Assembly (NCBI RefSeq): GCF_947172395.1
Contig: NC_069110.1
Location: 1,550,001-1,614,000, forward strand
DNA length: 64,000 bases
Origin: Bicyclus anynana
Taxonomy: Eukaryota; Arthropoda; Insecta; Lepidoptera; Nymphalidae
Direction of reading: 5' to 3'
Part shown: piece after piece, positions 37,901 through 49,900 of the stretch
Position numbering within the stretch: position 1 is the first letter of the stretch
Layout of the letters: every line of letters begins with the position of its first letter
Position numbers and translations under genes: made by a program
Notes under the pieces: generated by a model
Seen by the model: the letters and a program-made list of their open reading frames with translations, nothing else
Databases searched by the model: none
Told to the model about the DNA's origin: nothing

Positions 37901-40900
37901 GCAGTGTTTATTTATTAAAGTATTTATATCAATCGTAACGCGGTCGCGCAGACGTTGACAGACACGGGCCGCGCCCGGCCAGTATTCGCGTAAAGAATAT
38001 TTTGTTTGTGCGGTTCATTTCTGTAGAGTCCTCTTCATGAAACTTAGGCCTTACACAAATGACAATAAGACCGCCATTATCAAATAACAATGAGGGCCAT
38101 TAAGACATTAGCGCCACGTCTGGGGAACTACTTTCATGAAAAAGACTTAAAGTGCAGGGCAGGGCAGTGTGAATAGACTGTATCATATGTAGATGTCTGC
38201 CGCTACTTCTCTGTGACGCACTGTATCTGTAGATATAAATGGACCTGTCTTCTAAACGGCACGCTCGTAGGGCGGCATAATTTTGTTACGCTAGCCATCC
38301 ACGGTCTTATATGTATACACAAATGCCTGCAGCGCTGCCGGCATGACGACTGGTACTCATCATGAGCCGCCATGTGTATGACGGCTAGACTTGAAACAAA
38401 TTGAAACGAATTGCGACCAACACACGATGACTTTTACCACACGGGCCGTGGATGGCTAGTATAAGACATGTCGAGATATATACGTATTTGATTGTTGGAA
38501 AGTAGATTCAGCGATACAAGCAGTGGCGTGTACAATACTTCGTTAGGATTGGCAACGTGCAGTTGATACAAAATGCAAATTTCATTTTTCAATACGGGTT
38601 CACAAGTGACGTGTTCACAATCTTTTATTTAACTTGCAATGTTTATTAGTTTAGGTCACATTTAACTGAATTTTAAACGAGTTGTTTTGAAGCGCTTCAT
38701 CTATATTCTGTGATAAATAGTTCAACTGACAACGAATGGTTAACAATTCGATATCATTCTCGAGATCTTCGAGTAGATAATTTGCCGAAGTTTATATGTA
38801 ATTTTTAAAGTGAAATGAAATCTCTGAAATACCTGCATTGGTAAGAACATTCTAGATGATCTAAGATTATGAATCCTTCAAAAATATTATTAATATTTGT
38901 AACTATGTTATTCTGATTTAAGTTCTTTTTATAAATTATCATGTGGTCCACCAAGAGTAAAATATGGCAAAGTTTTAAGATGCTTTATTTTGCAATAATG
39001 TTAGGTGCAAAGTACAAAGACTTTAAAGGTCCGCGTTCAGGTGTTTTAAGTTCTGTGTCCTGCGTATCGTGTGTATAGTCTTGAATGTAGTGGTAAGATG
39101 ACAGATCAAGAGCGTCTGTGTGTAAATCATAGAAAACGTAAGAATATTTTGTGCTATCCAAATTTTTTAAATATTAATAAATATAAATAATTATTAATTT
39201 TTTGAAGATTTCCTTCATTCATTTATTTCGTTTTGCCCATTGCCCAACATTATTTTATATACTATTAAAAACTCATTTCCAAAGATTATATAAAGATTCA
39301 TTGACTGGTCCAGGATACCGAGATATAAACCTTACCTTCTACCTTACTATGGAGGATCGTTCCGTTATACAACATTATTTCAGTTTTACACACTAAAGCG
39401 CTGTCTGTCAACTATCCACCGCTTCACATATATACACTTCATCCAGTCTTCCAAAAGTTGAAAACCTAATATAGGAAAGGCTAAACTCTTGCTGTATACG
39501 TAAGCTTGATATCTATATATCATTGTTGCATATATAAGTAGATATATGTTTAGCTAGTAGTACGAGAACAAGGTAGTAGTAGAGGTAAGGAGAACCGGCT
39601 CTGTATGAATTATATGAAATCTACATTATAGTGGAATATCGGTAATTTGGATGTTTTCTTAGCTGATTGACCCCACCCCACATCCCATACAAGATGGTTT
39701 GTCTTACTTTATCCAGTAGAAACTTAGATTTCTTGAACTCCTTTCTGCCATAACTCAGCTAAGCAATGGAAATAAAGCTATTCGTTGATATGATACACAT
39801 TCATAGCTTAGCCACTTAGCATTTTTAGTAGAAAGGGGTTCTATTGTAGTGTCTGGGATATTAGACTTCGGAATTTCGTTGAAGTAAATTAATTTATACT
39901 GTTAAGATGGGATTTTTTTCATGGTACCCCAGGCACTGTGTGTAGATTAATTGTTTTATGTGTATAATTTTGTGTTTTCATACTTCTCATTCATTAAACT
40001 CATTATTGTACTGTGCTTTATATAAAACTGTATGCAAATAGACCTGAATGACTTTGTGTCCAACATACGTCGTATCACGCTGTTTTGTGTAATGCTACGT
40101 GTAATACACAATGTAAATATACATTAATATATATGTATTATAGTTATTCATGTATGTATATTATGTATTATAAATTAAATGAAAGTATTATAAACATTAA
40201 TAGGTGAAGCAAAAACTTTCCACCTCTCTACGAAAATTGAGCAAACGGTTGTGCATACGCGAGGGTGAGACACCGTTAGTTTTCTATCTAGAAAAAGCGC
40301 ATAAAACTATTTTATATATAAATTGTATTAAAAATACATGAAGTCAGTTAATATGATTATATTCTCTTTGATCTTATTGAATGACAATTGGCAATAACGT
40401 TAATTTGTATGAAATCCTAACGAGCGCATTTTGATGGTTTAGGTATCTGATTTTTTTTCTTTTACCATTACATAGATTGATTTGATTGCATGCGAATAAA
40501 AATCCATAGATCCTTTGCAATGGTATTAGTCCGGAGAATCGGTCGCGTTGCAAACAGGAAGCGACTAATAACTTCATCTCGTATACAAATTTCAATAAAA
40601 GCGTTTCTATCTGCAATCATTTAAGCTTTATCTTGATACTCAAGACTGGTGAGGTGCAGCGTTATTATGAAGCTAGTGGTAAAACAAAGTTGAAAATGAG
40701 TAGACACTTATTGTTTGTAGTGAGTCGCGCATTTATTAATGAACTAGCTTACGCCGCGTGGTTCCTGTTCCCATAGGAGTACGGGGGTAAATAAATGGGC
40801 TATCTAACACTGAAAGTTTTTTTCAAATCGGACCAGTTGTTCCTGCGATTAGCGCGTTCAACTAAACAAACAGAAAACTCTTCAGCTTAATAATATGAGC

Positions 40901-43900
40901 AGCTAGTGAACTAAATTTGATACATTGCAAACTGATACAATACTCCATATAATTACATCAATTATTCCATCACTTATCTGTGATATGGTATTAGGTGTCG
41001 TGCTCATTCGTTGCACTAGGGTATGCATTATACATACAAAAAAATAGTACAAAATGAAAAATTCCTTCTCTAATACAAGTTCATAATGAGTCTTCAGGGT
41101 AGGCAGTGCATTTTTGCTTCTATGGAGTGCTCGCCATTGGACATAGGTACCTATAGTTAATAACTTAAAAGGAACTTCTTATACGGTAATGCACTAATAT
41201 TGCATTTTGTCAGAGAACTCTGTTTTATTCTTTTAATCAAAGATTGGTAGTGTTATGTTCAATTCAAGTTTCGATGTTTGCAATCCTACTCTTTAATGAC
41301 TTTGTTTCATAACTGAGAAAATCCTGTTATATTATAGCGGTTTAGGAACTTCTTAAGTAAAATCCAAAGAGTATTAACACGATAGCTTGTACTAATTTTC
41401 AAAGACGTGTCTAACATGCGAGTAGTTACATGATAAAATAGATATTATAATCATGGTGATATATCAACAGAAAAGTAAGGCCTAAAAGAGTCGTCTTGTT
41501 GTGATGTCTAGTAAACATACTAAGGTCTAAAGTAGCGTTGACCTTACAATCGTAACATACTAAGGTCGATTACTGCTACTTTACAATAGCACTAAATTTG
41601 ATATTATTAAACTTCTATAACTTCTATATACATATAATAGTCTTTTAGTAAATAAAGGCGAATTATAAATATCATTTATACGCACATTCATTTTCATTCA
41701 CTGTCATCAACAGCTATTTACCTGCCTACTTCATGTAGTTAGATATTTATAATACTTTTTAGCTCGGCTGCGTTTGATTTGTCGAGCTGCGAAGTTCTCT
41801 CTACTTCGTCGGTATCTACGGCCACTTCAAACAGGAAAAGAAAAACATCACCCTAGTGAGTACTTTGAACCTTACTATACCTTTGTCTCTAACTAACTAT
41901 TTACGAAGTAATATCGCAGTAAGCAGTTTTCAAGTCAAAAGTGTAGTTAAACTTTACCGGTTACTATTATTATAACATTTTGTTATAATAATAAAATTAA
42001 AGCTACGAAATCAGTCTAGTAGAGATTTGTTTCACAAACACATCACTTTTGAATGTCCATTTAGCTAATTGAAATCCCCTTTTTTATCCCTCATAGCATC
42101 TCGATAAAAAACGAGTTTTTGGCTAATTAATAAGTCTCTCCGATAAAGCAACCCTATTGCTAGAAGCCGGGGAACAGAACAAAATGATGGAAGACCTGTT
42201 GCCTGGGCAACTGTGGGACGCTGACAAAACTGTATGGACGCCAACAAAACGTTACTCCTGCTTAGGGTTGCCAGGTCGCCGAAATTTAAAGTCGGAGAGT
42301 CCAGTCAGTTTGGCCTGACATTTAGGTAAAAATGTCGGAAAGCCTACATTAACCTACCGTAAATTTTATTCCCACACTCATCGATCGCTCGTTTGCTAAA
42401 TGTAACGCTTACTAAAAGCCGGATAAACCGGACACCGGAGCCTAATTATTTCCGGCTTTATCGGACGCCTAGCAACTCTACTCCTGCTTCATCGAATATT
42501 CGGGAGGGTTATGATCGAAGCTGTAGGTACTTCATTCAAGATTTTTCCCCTTCTAAAAACTAATTATGATCTCTTTAGATGGTTCTTTACATGTATACGA
42601 GTATTAAGCTGTACTTCTCGTTTCCGTAGGTATACATTAATAATATTTAGCTATTTGGAAGTGACAGTCCTATCAAAATTGGCCTTAATTATTAATTGTC
42701 TATGTGACTATGTCTACAATTATGGCTGTGAATCATGAGGTTGTGGGTTCGAGTTTCTGTTTATGAAATATTGCGCTATTTTTTGTTATGAGAAATTGAA
42801 AATTTAATGAGAAAAAGAAAAGAGTAAAATTACCCTTAGCCCGGAGTTGGGAAGTTGGCGGTGCGGTGGTGATGTAAGTTTGACAAACTTCGAGCTTTCG
42901 TAATAACGAAAATAAAGGAATAATATGGCATGGCAGTCACAGTTTCATAACTGTAGATATTTGCTACTCTTAGCCCTCATTCACACGAGAGTTTTTTTAA
43001 CGGACGTTAAAAAAGCGTTCAAATGTAGTATGAAGTTAAAGTCTATTTCCAACGACCAAACTTGAAAATGCAACACTGCTCGAAAAGAAGCGTCGTGTTT
43101 TAAAACACTGTCTGTGAACATATTCTTGGGAATGTTATATTTGAACGCTTTTTTGACGTCCATTAAAAAAACTCTCGTACGAATGAGGGCTTACATTTTC
43201 AATTTTGGGCGTAGGAAATAATCCATGAATTAAATTAAGAACGTTTTAAAAGCGCCAACTATGGGTCTTAACGCTCGCTTCGCTTTTTAACTCTCGCGAG
43301 GACTTAAGGATTTCTATACAATATTTTCTAACTTTCATTACGAAACTTGCATAGATTTCGTTCTGTTAATTATTTATTTAATATATTTAATATTATTTAT
43401 TTCATATGACAGTAATTAGAAATCACTATCAGGTATAGAGGAATTAGATAATCATTGCAATCAAATTCTGCAACAAAATTGTCTTTAGTTTTTTGAGGGG
43501 ATCGAAATCCACTCACGTATGGAAGATATTTAACACTAATGAATATTCTGTGTAAGGACACAGAATATTTATTGGTGTTAGGACACTACAAACGACTACA
43601 AATTTGATTCGCAATACACACACGTGTAAATTTTACAGAGACTAATAATAATCACATCGCTTGCACTCGTTATACGGAATATTCGATTACTTGATCGATT
43701 ACTGTTCCGTCAGAAGAATCGATTATTTTTATTAATGTTTTTGTTACAAATTTGAATTAATTAAGTTAAAAATATTTATAAATGAAACATAACTTAATAT
43801 TTTAGTGAACTAGAAGTTGTTGAGCGTTTTTTATGCCATTCAACTATACAAACTGGCATTTTATGGAGTTATTTACACGACGAAAACGATTTCAACAATG

Positions 43901-46900
43901 AAACATCGATTCTATAGCAACAGTTTTTATATACGCGTTTGGTAACGTCTAGCGAGGCCAGGTCCTTCTCTGAGTGGTCTGAGCTATCAGGTATTTTATT
44001 TTGAAGTAAAACAGTCATATCATTCTGATTAATTTTTATCATTAGTAATTATTATTTCACGAACAGCCGGAAAAAGCAGATAGCATAACTGATTAATTTG
44101 AAAATCACCTTGTCGACAGTAGGTAGTTTTCCCAGGTGACCTTTCCAAAATATCGTTTTACGTCTGCCAATTTAAAAAATTCTAAACTGCTGCAAAAACT
44201 TAGTTAAAACACATAAACATTTTTAAAAATAGTTATTGCATTTAACGTTTCTTGCCAGTTTGAGGAAAATCGTGGAAATAATACCACCTACTGTGCCAGT
44301 ACAATAACTGGTTACATCAAAGTGATTAAAAATAATATATCTACCTCCTAGCTTCCTTGAATCGTCGCGGTGACTTGATACGATAGCGCTTAGATACATT
44401 TCTCTCCTCGTGAACTTCATCACTATTGACCAATAACGATGTACCGGCCACGTGGCGCAGTGCTTCCTGCTTCCTGCGCCCAGGGCCGTGGGTTCGATTC
44501 CCACAAATGGAAAATATTTGTGTGTTGAGCATGGGTGTTTTCCAGTGTTTTGTGTTTTTATATAATATTTAAGTATTAATACGTAGTATATAGATTTATA
44601 TGACCTAACAAATGAACTAGAAGTAATGAAGTAGAAGTAAGTGCGAGAGGATTACCAGCATAATCTTTCTATAACTTACCGTCGTATAGGTCTTTAAACT
44701 TTGGCCTCTCTTCTTACTGGTCTATAGTTTGTGGAATTTTAAGTGTTTATAATTATTATTAGAATTTATTATTTATAATTTTAGTGTTATTCACTTCCTC
44801 AATGTTGGATGTATGTTTGTGTGTGTGGTGCGTGTGTGTGGTGTGCATTGTCTTTATAATTGTGATTTATAATATAGCTTATTTAACTAGACTAATTTGA
44901 ATCTTTTATTTTTATTCGTATTATGAGCTGTGTTTCGTGTGGTGATTTACCGTTTAGATAAATACCAAATTAAGCGCCGTAAGTGGCGATAAATAACCAC
45001 GTAGGTAGGTACATCCAGACCATTTATATGGTTTTGTTTTGTTAGACTCCAGAGCGTTTGTAATGTTAGCCGAAGTTGCGAGGAGTGTGCCAAGAAGTCA
45101 GTTTCCTCGCATTGTACCATTGGTAATAGTACATACTCGTACCCTTTCTATACCGACAAACATTTCTAAATTATCGCTATATCAGCTAGCCTATTCACTA
45201 TTTTGGTCTTCATGTCATGTCACAATGTCATCTATCTACTTTAACATATGCACCAGTTCTGTTACACAGGATCTCAATTTCGTATATGTCCACTAGCATA
45301 CGTCAAAGGTAGTGAATAAGCCTGCAGCTCTAAAATGCGCACTTTGATATATGTCGGGAATAGACAGTCGACACAACACACGATACTACAGAATACGAGT
45401 ACATATAATTACATTGACACGCACAACAATATCGCACTCTCGCTTCGATGGGACAAAAAAAGAACGATATATTGCGATATATGTAAGATTTTATCTGGCG
45501 TTGCTATGTCTCCCTGTACTGAGAACGCTATTTGTTATGATTTGCCATATTATGTCGAGGGAAATATTAAAAAAAATACGATTTATCTTTTTTCGGAAGA
45601 CACCTTTGAAACCTGACGTCTTCCAAAGCGACACACAGTTCAAACTCCATAATTGTCAACAGTACTTACGTACCTTTTGTAGGAGCATACAAAGCCTTTC
45701 TAAAAAGAGGTTTTTTCGGCTTTCGCAGGCTCTCGGTTTCATAGCAACTATACCGTGTTCCCCTTTTCACGCAGTTATGTTTATTTCTATCAGTTGCTGT
45801 GTATTATTTGCAAGATTTGAATTTGGATGATTAAAGGAAAGAAAAAAAAAACATTTACTTCAAAATGTACCATATTTGGCACAACTCTCTCAGCTCAGCA
45901 GCTGCATGTACCATTCAAATATTTGACATCCAGCGCTGATGTCCCTGATTGATAGAGAGCTGATCCAAATAGCCTCTCGAGAATTGTAATGACTTCCGAA
46001 CTTTGTGTAGGTTAGGTACCTATCTTATTCGTAATTTGGAACTTTGTGAAGATACTGCCGACTCTCGTGGGGTCTAGAACGTAATTAAACTTAAACCTGT
46101 TATTTGTGAATTATTCACACCACAAAACTATTTCGGTTTAACGAATAACCTATCATATACCAGTTTAAACTCTTTAGGTACCTAATGATTTATTTATGTA
46201 TTTTTTTACATTAGCACTTGCAGTTCTTTCGAAGATGACTGCCATGATGCGAAATCTACCCGCAGCAGCATACCAGACAAAAAGTAAGTTGCCAATTGGA
46301 TAACACACAATATATACACACAGACAAACAAGAAATTAAAATCGAAAAATCATAAGCAAAGGACATGTCCCAGATTTGTATTGAGGCTGAGCCTTTACTC
46401 CAAGTGCCGAGCAAGCAGAACCAAAACAACTTTTATTTTTTTGGATCCCTAATTCTTATTATTTAAAAAAAATTCTACGGTTTAATGTTTATTTTGAACT
46501 TGTGTCATATTGACTTTAGACAATATTGACATTGACAGCTTACACCGGATGTGAATTAAATTCCAATTATTTTTATTAGCTGTTTTTAACACATTTACAG
46601 CATTGTCTATGGTTAATTTGTAGACAAAGAAGCGAAACAAAAAAAAATTGTGTAATTAATAGTAAATCCAAAAATTCAAAAATATAATTTTCTAAACAAC
46701 AAATTGTGTCTATCCATGAAATATAGGTACTTACATTGTACACTTAAATAAGTTATTAAGATTTTTCTTACAAGAAAAATTCCGTTGGTGGCATGCAAGC
46801 AGTGTAATGTCGCCTGTCGTGCACCTGATCTTTTACCGTTTGTGTCGGTCTGCCATTCCTGTGACGGAATAGAGAGTGCACCTGCGTATTCGCACACACT

Positions 46901-49900
46901 TGTGCACTATATCATGTACAATATCAGAATGAGATTGGCCGCCGTGATGGAAAATAATATGTATTAAGTATTGATGCTTTAAATTTAATAATGATTATCA
47001 TCAATGTTTCAGACAAAACCACAGTGAGATTGAGAAGCGACGACGCGATAAGATGAACAACTACATATTGGAGCTGAGTTCCATGATTCCCATCTGTAAC
47101 GCCATGTCGAGGAAGCTGGACAAGCTCACGGTGCTGCGTATGGCTGTGCAGCATATGAGGTACTCTCTCTCTAGTCGGTCCCTCATGACTGAGGATCGTG
47201 ACCACCTTGGCGAGTCATCGATTGGTTTACAATGCTCCTCCATCGAGTACGGTCGCTGGCCACTTGGACGGCACTGTAAAAGGTGCGGGCTCCTGCTTCC
47301 TTTAGAAGATCGGACCATCGGGTTGGAGATCTACCTCGTGGCCGTTTGCCTTCCACATTTCCCACCACAATAATTTTTTCCAAGTTTTCGTTCCCACGGC
47401 GTGTGATATGTCCAAACGAATAAATGAGGTACACCATCCTAATTATTTCAAAATTCAAAATTAATTTATTTCAATTAGGCTTAGTTGACAAACACTTTTG
47501 AAACGTCAAGTTATGTCATAAATGGTGTTAAGTGAAGTCGAAAACTCGCGCTCCTTGATCAGCCCACAAACTCAGACAAGGTTTATTTGTTTGTTTACCA
47601 CCATTTTATTAACTTATCTATAACTAAGTACCTGTACATGAATGAATGAATGATATTTTATTTATTTTCTCCACATTATGATATGTACAACAATATAACT
47701 GTGTTCGGTTATAATTTGAATATGTGATAATGTGGGGACGCCAGGCCCTATCCCCGCACCTAGTGAGTTAGTAGTCCTAACAATATTAACACTAATTGTG
47801 GCGTAGGTAAACAATTTCATAATTTTCATTAAAAATATCAGAAAGTTACATATTTTCATAACAATAAAGATTAAATTCATATCAATATAAAGTAAATATT
47901 TTCGTGATATTCATAAATAATAAGTATTCGAAAGTTACATAATTTTATATTTGTATTGGTTACCTAACTACTACTAACATTACTAACACTTCTTTTTTTT
48001 TTTTTTTATAAGTTAGACCTTGACTACAACTACGCCCCTTTCGGTTTCTACATGGCATCATACCGGAACGCTAAATCGCTTGGCGGTACGTCTTTGCCGG
48101 TAAGGTGGTAACTAGCCACGGCCGAAGCCTCCCACCAGCCAAAAGACTACGCTGTCGGTCTGTCCGTACATCACCAGGCTGTATCTGATAAACCGTTATT
48201 GTTACGCGGTACGCCACTATTGTCATATTGGACTGTTCATTACTAGCGGACCCGGTGAAGCTTCGCTTTGACTTATGCGCACTTCTTCCCTATCCCTACC
48301 CTAAACTACCCTACTTTTACCCTAGTCCTACCCTACCCCTACCCTACCCCTACCCTACCCTGCAAATCTGCGAAAGGTCCCATATAAAATTTCACCACCT
48401 TTTTTAAGGAGTTGGATTGGATGGATGGATTTAAAAAAAAATTATGCACGGTTTTTTTTAGTCACAAATAGTCTGCATATCAATTTTTAGCTTTCAAAAT
48501 ACAAACGTCCATTCCCCATTTTAGCGAAGTGGAGGGTTAGAAGGACACAAAAATTAGCCTATGTCACACTTTCAATTATCTCCACTTAAAAATCTCGTCA
48601 ATTTGTCGCTCCGTTTTGCCGTGAAAGACGGAGAAACAAACTGACAGACACACACACTTTCACATTTATAATATTAGTATGGATTTCTTCATATAACGTT
48701 ACTTGTATAAAGTATCTATACATATATATTTTTTAAAAGAAAATTTTTTTTTTAAATATGACTAATATTCATATTACCTTCCAACTAGCCGGGAAAGACT
48801 GTATTAGGAGTAGGTACGACAATAGAACAACAGGACGGGGATCGAACCACCACCCCTCGGTGATGAGTCCGACCGTTCTTACCGTTGAGCTATTGAGGCT
48901 CCAAATGATTATTGAACTTAGTATTATCAACATCATAATTTTCAGCCTGGACTGCAAGACTGTCGCTTGTAAAAATAACAAATAGGTACATCATTTCTGA
49001 TTCGATCGTGCAGAAATACTTCAAACATATTCCATCGTCTGCTGAGTTTGAGCTTGTTAGTATGTATGGGTCAAATCTTGGAATCACAATTTGAACCACT
49101 TCCATTAAACTTAGCATATTGCGCTCCTATTGGTCATAGCGTTATGTTGTATAGCCTATTGCCGTCTCCGATGTACTATCCAACACCAAACAATAGTTTA
49201 CCAATAGCCACTGTCATGTAATGGCTAATTACGTACAGTGGCATACGATACCGTTCTATGACTATGATAAAAGAAATAAAAGAATTAATAATACTTGATA
49301 AATAATATACTGAGTATATATAATCCCAACTCAGTTTTAGATGACTAGGTGGTTTATCTACTATTTGCATTTTATTCATTAATTATGAGACACCCTGTAT
49401 AATCGGCATTGGGCATGGCCTCCTCGATATTTGTATCGGTGTGACCTCCTAGATTTAGACTCGGCGTAATTTCCTATATTTTGTTTTGTAATGAACATTG
49501 AACGGCCTGTAGGAATGAATAACTTTTTGATATGATTTGAAATTTTATATTGAGTAGATTACGAAATGGGAGTGGAAAAAATATATTTTAAAATTCGAAG
49601 CAGTGGTTCTTGAGATGCGCTTTCTGTTTGTTCTGCTTTACAATATTAGTAGGCATAGATGTGCAATGGTTACAAAAGCTCTTTCGTATCCGCAAGGTCT
49701 GTCCGGGGCGCAATTTCTGCGGGCCCGCTGACTCTGCGGCCCAGACCCGCGTTCCTCTCGGAGCAGGATCTGAACAATATGGTGCTCAAGGCGGCGGAGG
49801 ATTCCTTCTTGATGGTGGTGGGCTGCGACCGCGGACGGCTGCTCTACGTGTCATGTTCGGTCACGAAGATGTTGCAATACGATCAGGTAAGTTTCAAATT

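Larger units (their letters stand above)
37407..41762 (+). other. cyc intron 3, mostly unique AT-rich sequence
   Basis: Apart from the MITE at 38291 and the Helitron-like unit at 40744 I see no genes. A strong donor-like GTAAGTA at 37029 (before the SINE) and a weak exon-like segment at 37728-37783 were examined. Neither fits the cyc phase. Confidence 0.5.

Noticed and set aside
45351..45830. 159-codon open frame on the + strand in intron 4
   Set aside because: Random-looking composition with no motif, no codon bias and overlapping open frames; treated as chance.
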